From: Plotosus lineatus
Lineage: Eukaryota > Chordata > Actinopteri > Siluriformes > Plotosidae
Reading direction: 5' to 3'
Length of the DNA: 64,000 nucleotides
NCBI GenBank assembly: GCA_024760905.1
Contig: CM045729.1
Coordinates: forward strand, 47,897,580 to 47,961,579
The notes under the pieces are model-generated. The model was not told the DNA's origin, made no database searches, and worked only from the letters and a program-made list of their open reading frames with translations. Shown in pieces: positions 34,682 to 44,977 of the stretch (position 1 is its first letter; each line of letters opens with the position of its first letter). Made by a program: the position numbers and the translations under genes.

Positions 34682-34995
34682 GTTCACTTCATTTTCTGTA
34701 ACCGCTTAATCGTAATTAGCATCACAGAGAGGCTGGCGCCAATCCCAGCCGACTCCAGTGAGGACAGAGTACACCCTGGACAGCTCACCAGGCCATCGCA
34801 GGCCATCTTGTTGAAAGTCACCAATGGTTCTTCTACATGAACCTCACACCACAGACAGTGAGAGACACGGCCGGCCTTTGATAACCCAGTTAGCTGCACT
34901 GTGGGGGATAATGACAACCTGTGTTGAGTGGGGCTTGAACCCCCAACCTTAGGATCATCAATCCAGCACTTATACCACTAGGCTACCACTGCCCC
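34682..34995 (-). mobile_element. SINE-A1 copy
   Basis: Minus strand from tail X to a complete head. Bounded by TGCGTGCTTCA (34671-34681) and TGCATGCTTCA (34996-35006), an 11-bp TSD with one mismatch. A short internal deletion removed the CAGGGCAGAAACACGC to TGCAGCCTAC segment. Confidence 0.92.
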
Positions 34996-35028
34996 TGCAT
35001 GCTTCAAGACAGCTCTATTCTATTTGCA

Positions 35029-35053
35029 TGTGTGTGTGTGTGTGTGTGTGTGG
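35029..35053. repeat. (GT)n microsatellite
   Basis: About 12 GT units. Confidence 0.9.
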
Positions 35054-35130
35054 TTGTAGAATAGAATCTGTGAATAGAATCTGTACAGACATTTTTTTTT
35101 TTATTCCACCAAGTTCACAGAAGATCCAGT

Positions 35131-35478
35131 CATTCATTTTCTGAACTGTTTAATCCTACTTAGGGTTGCAGGGAGGCTGGTGCCCATCTCAATTGACTTT
35201 GGGTGAGGGAGAGGTACACCCTGGACAGCTCGCCAGGCTAGCACAGGGCGAACACTCACACAACCATTTATACTCACACCTAGGAATGCTTTGGAACAAC
35301 CAATTAACCTACTGTGCATGTTTTGGACTGTGGGAGAAGACCAAACTACCCAGAGGAAACCCACACAAACACAGGAAGAATATGCAAACTCCACACAGAA
35401 ACACCTGAGTTGGGAATTGAACCCAGGACCTTCTTACTGGGAGGCAGACGTGCTAACTACTACGCCACCATACCGCTC
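35131..35478 (-). mobile_element. Full-length SINE-B copy
   Basis: All SINE-B segments are in order on the minus strand: tail (ATTCATTTTCTGAACTGTTT), body (TGTGCATGTTTTGGACTGTG, CAAACTCCACACAGAAACAC) and head (GGAATTGAACCCAGGACCTT, CGTGCTAACTACTACGCC). Confidence 0.92.
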
Positions 35479-35589
35479 ATACATGAAACAACAAGGGGTA
35501 GTTTTATGATCACAAGTCGTCTGTCGTGTATTTCAGCAAGGAAAGGACCACTTTTCACACAAGAACAAATTGAAATGTGAGAATAAAAC

Positions 35590-35934
35590 AAGGTGTAGTG
35601 ATTGGCACATCCGCCTCACAGCAAGAAGGCTTGGGTTCGATTCCATGCCTGGCCATTTCTGTGTGGAGTTTGCATGTTCTTCTTGTGCTTGTGTGGGTTT
35701 CCTCCGGGTACTCCAGTTTCCTCCTACAGTCCAAAAACATGAACAGTAGGTTAATTGGCTGTTCAAAATTGATTGTAGGTGTGAGTGTGAATATGAGCAT
35801 GAATGGTTGTGTGAGTGTATGGCCTGGTGAGTTGTCCAGGGTGTACCCTTCCCTCACCCAGAGTCGGCTGAGATGGGCACCAGCCTCCCCATGACCCTAA
35901 TTAGGTTTAAGTAGTTCGGAAAATGAATGGATGT
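35590..35934 (+). mobile_element. Full-length SINE-B copy
   Basis: Plus strand: head AGGTGTAGTGATTGGCACAT with box B GGGTTCGATTCC, body TGTGTGGAGTTTGCATGTTC, tail X CCCTAATTAGGTTTAAGTAG. The 9-bp word GAATAAAAC lies at 35581-35589 and 35935-35943. It stands opposite the preceding SINE-B copy, giving inverted SINEs about 110 bp apart. Confidence 0.92.
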
Positions 35935-35943
35935 GAATAAAAC

Positions 35944-37156
35944 CAAGACTAAGCAGATTACAGCAAATCCCAGTTGGACATAACCCTAACATGGACTTGA
36001 GATGGTCATTTCATGCAAGAGTCTTGCGACAATTAAATATTTTAATTCGTAGATTTTAGTGTTACTTGGTACCATAAACATGTTTGTTCCCAAAATCTGA
36101 CATAACCTCCATTTTTGTTCTAAGCCCACCAATTAGAAAAGAAAGAAAAATTGCAGGAAGAAACAGAAGTAAATGCAATGAAGTCTTGAGTTTAAAAGAA
36201 CTGAGGCAGAGGAAGAACTGACCGGTCAATATTCTCATTAAAATGAGAAGATTAAATGCACTTTTAAAGTTAAAGTATTGTCATACCAAATACTGACTGA
36301 ATGTAGTTGAGCCCTGTTTAGTGCTCCTCTAGTATATATTTAATTTGCATAAAAATTGTAATTATTATAAGCGAAAAATGTTTTGTTTGACAGCTTTCTT
36401 TGCATGTACCCGAGACATTTATGTAGTGTTGTACTTGCAGTTGCAATATACTCCATCTGCTTAAAGACAGCAGTGGGTGCTGTTGAATGTAGCACTTCAA
36501 ATAAATATAAGTATTTCAAAACAACAAGAAGACATCAGCTTCACATAATGACATTCCCTGTTGCTTAAACAGCCATACATAAGTACTAATGATGATGATG
36601 TTGGCTAGAATGGTTTCAGATGCACATTTACTGACTGAGATAAGCAGCAGGTAAATTTTATATGTACCTATTTGTGTGTTTTTATAAATATATACATGAC
36701 ATCATCATTTATATAAAACATTAGGTCATATTTCTAATGGGTTGGTGATATTTCATGTCGTTTGCTTCTTAAATATCTTGGCATAAGCATATTATGATGG
36801 TGAGCTTTCTAGCATTACTCCTTCATTGTTTCTATTTTTTTAGGAATTCCTTGATCCTTGTTCCTTTCTTGGTCTGTTTTCTCATTATGTGGCTTCTGGT
36901 TTTGCCTTGGTCTGTGTGGATCTGTAATATGGATTTGCCAAACATAACCATATTATCGAAATAGATTATGAGCCCATGACTCCTAGATAAAAAAAGAAAG
37001 AAACAAAAGCGTATAAAAATGCTCAGTTTGCACTGACTCTAATTCAACACACGTTTGATGTCTGGTTAAATTTGTTTCTGAATTATTCAGACTTAAAATC
37101 TGAGCAATGTAATGAGCAAATGAGCATAAATTAGAGAGCTCTACTGCTCTACTGCA
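35944..37156. other. Unique DNA, no gene seen
   Basis: AT-rich. No recognised gene or repeat. Confidence 0.5.
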
Positions 37157-37157
37157 T

Positions 37158-37158
<1 letters not shown>

Positions 37159-37198
<40 letters not shown>

Positions 37199-37229
37199 CA
37201 CACACACACGCACACACGCACACACACAC

Positions 37230-37271
<42 letters not shown>

Positions 37272-37276
37272 GCGCA
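37159..37276. repeat. (AC)n microsatellite
   Basis: AC array with several CGC interruptions, so CpG sites occur inside a simple repeat. Confidence 0.95.
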
Positions 37277-37375
37277 CTAAGAAGGATGCATTATGATACA
37301 CACCCATGAACATGAACATGCATATACATCTATGCCAGTGCTAGACTGTTAATGCTAATGCAGCATTATTAAGCC

Positions 37376-37376
<1 letters not shown>

Positions 37377-37429
<53 letters not shown>
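37377..37429. repeat. (GA)n microsatellite
   Basis: About 25 GA units. Confidence 0.95.
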
Positions 37430-37430
<1 letters not shown>

Positions 37431-37549
37431 AATGGTGTAAGATAGAGAAAATACCCAATGAGTGGAGCATTAATATTAATCTGAGCTCTAGGCTACTGTT
37501 CATGGTTCAGAGAGCTTTTTTCAGGTTTTACTAATGTTCAAAGGTCTGT

Positions 37550-37598
37550 GTGCGTGTGTGTGTGTGTGTGTGAGTGAGAGAGAGAGAGAGAGAGAGAG
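37550..37598. repeat. (GT)n(GA)n microsatellite
   Basis: GT units followed by GA units. Confidence 0.9.
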
Positions 37599-37599
37599 C

Positions 37600-38175
37600 T
37601 TCTGTATGTGCATTTGAAAGTCAGAGTATGGGAGTGACTGAGAATAAGGCACATCTACAGCTCTACCCGCTCCTCCAGGGAACATTCCAGCTTCTCCTGT
37701 TCCACACACAGACACACACTTGCACATGCTGCAGACACTGCAGAGGGTTCCACTGAGTGTTCAACTGCAACAGCCAATAGTACTTCTCCATGCTGAGATT
37801 CTGTGTGTATTATTATGGGGGAGGGTGGAGAAGTTCCCCAGAACTATTATATCTATCCTTTTGGTCCTACAGGACTTTCTAGGGGATAATGCAGTATCTT
37901 TGTGTTTGTCATGGTGAGGATGTGTTACTGTGCATCGTATAGGATGGAGCATGGTTGTACGTTGTTAGTGTGTATGAGTGTTGTTTGAGCATTAGTAAAA
38001 GCCTCTCATCCTTTCTCTTGATCTCATATCTCTACTTCTGGGTCTCTGGGATGACATTTGAAGTGCAGGCAGCAGAAGGGTTTAAAGGTCAAAGGTAATG
38101 GTGGCATGAGGAAACTTATTGATCCACAGGTCCTGAAATGTCATTCATTGGCAGTAGTAGATCTGCTCTGGTGTT

Positions 38176-38210
<35 letters not shown>

Positions 38211-38299
38211 GTGTGTGTGTGCAAGGCCTAAGCATTTTAAACTGAAAATATGGGCTTTCATGATATACTCAAAAAGACGGCTGCTAATACTACTACTAC
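37600..38299. other. Unique DNA with a GT run
   Basis: No gene recognised. An imperfect GT/GTAT run lies at 38175-38221. Confidence 0.5.
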
Positions 38300-38460
38300 T
38301 TATTCATTCATTCATTTTTTGAACCACTTAATCCTAATTTGGTTCGCGGGGAAGCCGGCACCCATCTCAACCGACTACGGGCAAGGGCAGGGCGTACCCT
38401 GGACAGCTTGCCAGGCCACCACAGGGCCTACACTCACACAACCATTCATACACCCATTCA
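38300..38460 (-). mobile_element. SINE-B 3' fragment
   Basis: Tail (ATTCATTCATTCATTTTTTG), tail X (TTAATCCTAATTTGGTTCGC) and the first body B segment (CTACACTCACACAACCATTC). The rest is replaced by a trinucleotide array. Confidence 0.9.
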
Positions 38461-38656
38461 ACAATAATAATAATAAAAATAATAATAATCACCATCATCA
38501 TTATTGTTATTATTATTATTATTATTAGTAGTAGTAGTAGTAGTAGGAGGAGGAGGAGGAGGAGGAAAAGGCGAAACAGGAGAATTAGTAGTAGTAGTAG
38601 TACTATTCATAGTAGTAGTAGCTGGAGTATTAACAATAATGACAACAATGATAATA
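38460..38656. repeat. Compound trinucleotide array
   Basis: AAT, ATT, AGT, AGG and AGT blocks follow one another over about 190 bp. The AAT-to-ATT switch gives an inverted repeat around 38490-38510. It begins where the SINE-B fragment ends. Confidence 0.9.
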
Positions 38657-39531
38657 TACGGTGATCCCTCACTTTCTGCGATTAATGGGGACCGAGATCC
38701 CCTGCGACCACTGAATTCCACGAAGTAGGATCGACCCCCCCCCCCCGACTGACGTATACGTACATGTAAATGTGTATACAATATCAATAAATACATATTA
38801 AACACTATAAATGCTGATTAAACATTTGCATTTAAACATTTAAACAAATGCAATTAAACATAGGCGTAGGGATGGTGGGGCCGGTGGGGCCTTGGCCCCA
38901 CCACTTTAAAATCTAGGGGGCCAATAGCCTGTTTGCCCCCCCCCCCCCCCCCCTAGTTTTACAGTTAAATACAAAATTAGTAGAGGCTTTGACAGCTAAG
39001 TCACAACTAATAGCAGATACTAATTGAGTAGTATGTTATTATCTGATCAAGTAGTATGTACTTTCAGTGATTCTGGTGCAACTACAAGTGTCTATTTATA
39101 ACATACTACAGAATTATACAATATAATCTGTACTACATAATACATGGATTCATTCACAAACTTTTGTTATAGAATTACTATTGATTCTTATTCACGTACA
39201 TGTAGATGTATATTATATGCAGACACCAGTCTTAACATATACTTCCAGCCTTATATATTTTTTTGATATAACTTCAAATGTTAAATTTAATTTAATGAGT
39301 TTGTTAATTTACAGTTATGAAACTATAGGCTTAAGGGAAGCTTGTGATCTGAAGTGACAAAAGCATGTCATAGTTTATCTTAATATAATAATAAATGTTC
39401 TTGAAAATAAAACATACACATTTACACATTTTGTAACATTAAAATAATACAATAACTTGTTCATTGGTCTACTAGAGACATGCTTAAAGAGTTATATAAT
39501 TATATAAAGTAGATAATAATTTCAGTGAATA

Positions 39532-39869
39532 GGCAGTGGTGGTCTAGTGGCTAGGGCACAGGATCACTGATCCTAAGGTTGGGGGTTTGAGTCCCCACAA
39601 GGTTGTCACTGTCCCCCTAGTGCGGCTAACTGGGTTATCAAAGGCGGGTCATGTCTCTCACTGTCTATGGTGAGAGGCACGTAAAAGAACCATTTCTGAC
39701 TTTCGTAAAAGAGTAGCTGCAAAGCCGTCAGCGTGTTTCTGTCCCTTGCTAATAGGGTTGTGACAGGAAGGGCATCCGACATAAAAAACCTATGCCAAAT
39801 CAAATGTGTGAATCAGATGATTCGCTGTGGCGACTCCCGAGAAAAGGGAAAAAGCAGAAAAAGAAAGAA
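39532..39869 (+). mobile_element. Full-length SINE-A2 copy
   Basis: Head GGCAGTGGTGGTCTAGTGG, box B GGTTTGAGTCC, body A, then the RTE-type end (CTGTGGCGACTCCCGAG and AGCAGAAAAAGAAAGAAAG, an AAAG-type tail). A 21-bp TSD with two mismatches (AGATAATAATT...) lies at 39511-39531 and 39870-39890. Confidence 0.94.
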
Positions 39870-39907
39870 AGATAATAATTCCAGTTAATATATATTATGC
39901 TGTTCGA

Positions 39908-42782
39908 ATGCAGCCGTGGGTGGGGGGAGCCTGGATAAATGCAGAGGGTTGTGTCAAGAAGGGCATCCGACATAAAACCAATGCCAAACTTGATACGTAA
40001 ATCACAAATATTACCTCTATACCGGATCGGCCGTGGCCCGGAATAATAACGACCGCCATCAGTGCTGTTATCCAACAGGGTGCTGGTGGAAATTAGACTA
40101 CTGTTGGTCGAAGATGTCGAAGAAGGAGAGGTAGGAGGCGTGTCCATAGGCGGAGAGAGAAGAGGAAAAGCATGAGTCTAGGACTGAGAGTAGGGACTTT
40201 GAATGTTGGAACTATGACAGGAAAAGATAGAGACCTGGCTGACATGATGCAGATGACGGAGTTGGACATACTGTGTGTTCAGGAGACCAGGTGGAAAGGT
40301 AGCAAAGCTAGAAGCTTAGGAGCAGGGTTTAAGCTCTTTTATCATGGTATGGATGGGAAGAGAAATGGAGTAGGAGTCATCTTGAAGGAGGGGTTTGTCA
40401 GGAATGTTCTAGAAATGAAAAGCGTGTAAGACAGTGATGAGTCTCAAGTTAGAAATTGAAGGTGTGATATTCAGTGTTGTTAGTGCTTATGCCCCACAGG
40501 CAGGATGTGAGCTAGAAGAGAAGGAGAGATTCTGGAGTGAGTTAGATGAAGTGATGCAGGGTACCCCAGAGGTGAAAGAGTGGTCATTGGTGCAGACTTC
40601 AATGGACATGTTGGTGCAGGCATCAGAAGAGATGAGGAAGTGATGGGCAGGTTTTGTATCCCGGACAGGAACACAGAAGGACAGATATTGATGGCTGCGG
40701 TGAATACTTTCTTCCAGGGAGACAGGAGCATAGGGTGACTTAAAAGTGGAGGTAGCAGCAAACAGGTAGACTACATCCTGTGTAGACGATGTAATTTGAA
40801 AGAAGTCAATGACTGCAAAGTACTAGTAGTAGTGGGTGAGAGTGTTACCAATCAGCATAGGATGGTGGTGTGCAGGATGATGCTGATGGTGAGGAAGGTG
40901 AAGAAGGCAAAGGCAGAGCAGAAGACAAAGTGGTGGAAGCTGAAAAAGGAAGAGTGTCATGTTGTCTTCAAGGAGGAGTTGAAACGGGTTTTGGGTGATC
41001 AGGAAGTGCTTCCAGATGACTGGACAACTACAGCTAATGTGATTAGTGAGACAGGTAGAAGAGTACTTGGTGTGTCCTCTGGGTGGAAAGTAAATAAGTA
41101 GACTTGGTGGTGGAATGAGGAAGTGCAGGAGTGTGTACAAAGGAAGAGGTTAGCAAAGAAGAAGTGGGACATTGAGGGGACCGAAGAGAGTAAACAGGAG
41201 TACAGGGAGACACAGCATAATTCGAAAGTAGTGGTGTCAAAGGCCAAACAGAGGGCGTATGATGACTTGTATGCTCGGTTGGACAGAAAGGAGGAAGAAA
41301 ATGGTTTATACAGTTTGGCACAGCAGAGAAATATAGATGGAATGACATGCAGCAAGTTAGAGAGTGAAATGTATTGACTGATGACAGAAGGGTGCTTGGA
41401 AGATGGAAAGAGTACTTTGAAGAGCTGATGAATGAGGAAAATGAGAGAGAGAAAAGAATAGTGGAAGCTAGACTAAGGGCAGAGATCAGCATCTGTGAAC
41501 AACAGTTTGGTTTCATGTCAAGAAAGAGCACAACAGATGCAGTTTGCTTTGAGGATGTTAATAGACATAGTACAGAAAAGGTCAGAAGGAGCTGCATTGT
41601 GCCTTTGTGGATCTGAACAAAGCATATGACATGGTGCCGAGAGAGGAACTGTGGTATTGCATGAGGAAGTCTGGAGTGGCAGAGAAGTCTGTTAGAGTGG
41701 TGCAGGACATGTATGAGAAATGTAAGACAGTGGTGAGGTGTGCTGTCGGTGTGACAGAAGAGTTCAAGGTGGATGTGGGACTGCATCAAGGGTCAGCTCT
41801 GAGCCCCTTCTTGTTTGCTATGGGAATGGACAGGCTGACAGACGAGGTTAGACAAGAATCTCCATGGACTATGATGTTTGCAGAGGGCATTGTGATCTGT
41901 AGTGAGAGCAGAGAACAAGTGCAGGAAAATATAGAGAGGTGGAGGTATGCCCTGGAAAGGAGGGGAATGAAGGTTAGCCTCAGTAAGACAGAATGCATGT
42001 GTGTGAATGAGAAGGACCCAAGAGGAACGGTGAGGTTACAGGGAGTAGAGATAAGGAAGGTGGAGGATTTTAAGTACTTAGGCTCAACAATCCAGAGCAA
42101 TGGAGAGTGTGGAAAAGAGGTGAAGAAGCATGTGCAGGCAGGTTGGAATGGTTGGAGAAAAGTGTCTGGTGTGATGTGTGATAGGAAGGTATCGGCAAGA
42201 ATGAAAGGAAAAGTGTCCAAGATGGTGATGAGGCCAGCGATGTTGTATGGTTTAGAAACAGTGGCACTGAGGAAACGACAGGAGGCAGGGCTGGAGGTAG
42301 CAGAGATGAAAATGTTGAGGTTCTCTCTGGGAGTAACGAGGATGGATAGGATCAGGAATGAGCACATCAGAGGGACAGCACATGTAAGACGTTTTGGAGA
42401 CAAAGTCAGAGAGGCTAGATTGAGATGGTTGGGACATGTACAGAGGAGGGATAGTGAATGTATTGGTAGTAGGATGCTGAGGTTGGAACTACCAGGCAGA
42501 AGGCTTAGAAGAAGACCAAAGAGAATATTTATGGATGTGGTGAAGGAAGACATGAACACTAGCAGCACTAGTCTGGGCAGTATTTGAGCTAAATCATTGT
42601 GTATTATTGTGTGAATACCACAATTAATACTTCAATAAATATAGCAAAGTAATGGATGTGGTGAAGGCGGACATGAAGGTCGTTGGCGTAAGAGAAGAAG
42701 ATGCAGAGGATAGGGTGAGATGGAGGCAGATGATTTGCTGTGGCAACCCCTGAAGGGAATAGTCAAAAGGAAAAGAAGATAC
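39908..42782 (+). pseudogene. Near full-length RTE LINE, inactivated
   Basis: 2875 bp, bounded by a perfect 14-bp TSD, ATTATGCTGTTCGA (39894-39907 and 42783-42796). It starts ATGCAGCCGTGGG, has a longer 5'UTR than the 12846-15793 copy, and ends GGGAATAGTCAAAAGGAAAAG. The ORF is split into pieces: endonuclease at 40172-40429 and 40434-40643, linker at 40796-41377, RT at about 41374-42587. Frameshifts break the endonuclease near the AD-FNGH motif. The RT motif FADD reads FAEG at about 41879, so it is catalytically dead. The C-terminus is interrupted by a 95-bp insertion (42557-42651). Confidence 0.95.
42557..42651. mobile_element. 95-bp unknown insert with 26-bp TSD
   Basis: Sequence absent from other RTE copies. 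It is flanked by a 26-bp direct repeat (42531-42556 and 42652-42677) with two mismatches; other copies carry that stretch only once. The insert contains AATAAA near its right end (TTCAATAAATATAGCAAAGT), suggesting a short retrotransposed RNA 3' end in plus orientation, but there is no poly(A). Family unknown. Confidence 0.75.
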
Positions 42783-43544
42783 ATTATGCTGTTCGATATA
42801 TTAATATATATTAATGATATCAAATAATTTTAAATAAAAGATTATTATTTTATTTTCAATGCTCCAGGCTGTTACTTTACATTTTAATTTTTTCTCAAAA
42901 GTGAAGCATTTTTTCCAGGTTTAAATTCCAAATACTGTATATTCTTGTGATGATATGCATACTGTATGATACATGTACAAAACATCATTGGTAATTTATA
43001 CACAGAAATTGCACCAAAATACACATCTGGGTTTTAAAAACTCAAAATTTTTTGGGGGAGCATGCCCCAGACCCTCGTAGTTGGCGACTGCCTACTTAGT
43101 GTTATCCATGCATGTTGCTTTGCCCCCCCCCCCCTTCGACTGCTTCCTACACCTTGAAATAAGATGCAAATACATACACATACACAAATGCACACCTCAC
43201 ATAAAAATGTAAGCAGTTTTGATGGGGGGGGTTTGGGTTGTTTTTTGTTTTTTTGGGGGTTTTTTTGCATAATTGGCTTTGTTTTTGTGGCATTTTTCTT
43301 AATTTTCAATGTATTCTTCCTTAATTTCCTGATTTTTTTTAATTTGATGAATATTAAAAAAAAAAAAAAACACGATGCACTAAAGGTTGCATGAATTGAA
43401 GCGTGAAGTAGCGAGGGATCCCTGTACTAAGATTCAGTTCTACAATAATTCTGCCGTCAACTTGCAAAATAGCTCAGAATAATTTTCTGTCAGCATGGAA
43501 AACTATGTGACATTTAATACAATCATTTCATTTTTCATTTTGCA

Positions 43545-43880
43545 AACTGCTTTACCTTTATTAAGGTCATGGGGAGGCTGGAACCCATCCTAACTGACTC
43601 CAGGAGAAAATGGAATACAACCTAAACAGCTTGCCAGACCACTGCAGGGCCAACACAGACACAATCACAATCTATTCACAATCACATTCTCATCTAGAAT
43701 CAATTGAGAATATCCAGTTAGCCTACTGTGCATGTCTTTGGGCTGTGGGAGGAAACCGGAATACTCAAAGGAAGCTCACACAAACAGAGGGACTTCATGT
43801 AATCCCTATACAGAGCCACCCGCAGTTAGCACTGAGCTTAAACCAAGGACCTTCTTACTGTGCAGTGGAAATGAACACAG
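43545..43880 (-). mobile_element. Diverged SINE-B copy
   Basis: Minus strand: tail X remnant (ATTAAGGTCATGGGGAGGCT), body B (GTGCATGTCTTTGGGCTGTG, GGAGGAAACCGGAATACTC) and a worn head (AACCAAGGACCTTCTTACTG). Confidence 0.85.
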
Positions 43881-44153
43881 TACATTCATCAAAAATTCCA
43901 GCTGTGTGAAAATGTACACGTGATTTCAACATAGCTAAAATGTATAAAATATGAAAACTAATAAACCATCAATTAACAATAACTAATAAACTGTTAGCAG
44001 GGAAGCATTGGTCCTCCTTGAGTGCTTCTTATAAATATTTAATTCATTAAAGTAAAATAAAATCTATTTAAATATATTCCCATAAAACTCCAGTAATAAA
44101 AAGTGATGAATGAATAGAGAATAGAAATAAATATGTAGGCAACACATTAATTA

Positions 44154-44483
44154 ATTCATTCATTTTCTGAACAGTGTAATCTGATTTAGGGTCATAGGGA
44201 GGCTGGTGCCCATCTCAGCCGGTTCTGCACAAGGGCAGAGTACACCCTGGACAGTTCGCCAAGCCACCGCAGGGCAGAAACACACTGACGACTATGCAGC
44301 CTACTCTTGACGAAAGTTAGCAATGGTCCTTTTACATTCCTCTCATCATAGACAGTGAGAGACATGGTCAGCCCAGTTAGCTGCACTGGAGGGACAGCAG
44401 TGACTACTCGGCTATAGTGGGGCTTGAACCCTTGAACTTGGGATCAGTGATCTAGCACCCTATCACCATGCTATCGCTTCCCA
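44154..44483 (-). mobile_element. SINE-A1 copy
   Basis: ATTC-type tail, tail X (GTGTAATCTGATTTAGGGTC), body A and a worn head (GGGATCAGTGATCTAGCACC). A segment around CTTTGATAACC is deleted (GGTCAGCCCAGTTAGC). Confidence 0.88.
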
Positions 44484-44507
44484 CAGACAGTACAATATCT
44501 TTAAATA

Positions 44508-44862
44508 TGGCCGGATAGTACTGCAGTGGTTAGAGCTGTTACCTCACAACTAAAAGGTTTCGTGTGCATGCGGCCGACTAGGGCCTTTCTGTACAAAGTT
44601 TACATGTTCTACCTGTGCATGTGTTGGTTTCTTCTGTGTGCTCCGATTTCCTTCCACAGTCAAATTATCTGCGGATTAAGTCAAGTGGTGGCTCTGAATT
44701 ACCCATTCGTGGGAATGAGGGTGAATGGTTGTACATCTGTTTGTTTCTGGTAACCTTGTCAGGGTGTACCTTGCCTCATGTCCAGTCAGCTCGGACTGTA
44801 TCCGGCTTCACGTGTGACCGTGACAGATAAGCAGTATAGATATTAGATGGATGGATGGATGC
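44508..44862 (+). mobile_element. Older SINE-B-related copy with ATGG tail
   Basis: Head GGCCGGATAGTACTGCAGTG, body (GGGCCTTTCTGTACAAAGTT, GTTTCTTCTGTGTGCTCCGA) and a different 3' part (GACAGATAAGCAGTATAGAT), ending in a GATGGATGG repeat. It looks like another widespread teleost tRNA-SINE subfamily sharing body B but not tail X. Confidence 0.75.
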
Positions 44863-44977
44863 ATAATAATTTAAATATATAATACAGTATAAATATTTAG
44901 GAACTGTAAAAGTGGAGCTCCAAAAAAAAAAATGTAAACAGCCATAATCTCTGAGTCTTCTCAATGGCATTCAAGTA

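Larger units (their letters stand above)
38861..43155. mobile_element. Possible hAT-like element inside the MITE
   Basis: The foreign block starts TAGGCGTAGGGATGGTGGGG and ends CTGCTTCCTACACCTT, loosely inverted (AGGCGTAGG against AGGTGTAGG). A GGGGGAGCATGCCCCAGACC word near 43053 is a kind I associate with hAT element ends. No clear 8-bp duplication and no transposase were found, so the assignment is weak. Confidence 0.3.
38659..43424. mobile_element. CAGGGATCCCTC MITE enlarged by nested insertions
   Basis: Same family as 16655-17173 but opposite orientation. The left end CGGTGATCCCTCACTTTCTG and right end AAGTAGCGAGGGATCCCTG are flanked by TA (38657-38658 and 43425-43426). The left arm matches the relative up to about 38860 (AATAAATACATATTAAACAC); the right arm resumes at about 43156 (GCACACCTCAC, TGTAAGCAGTTTTGAT). 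The 4.3 kb between the arms is foreign and includes a SINE-A2 and an RTE LINE. Confidence 0.88.
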
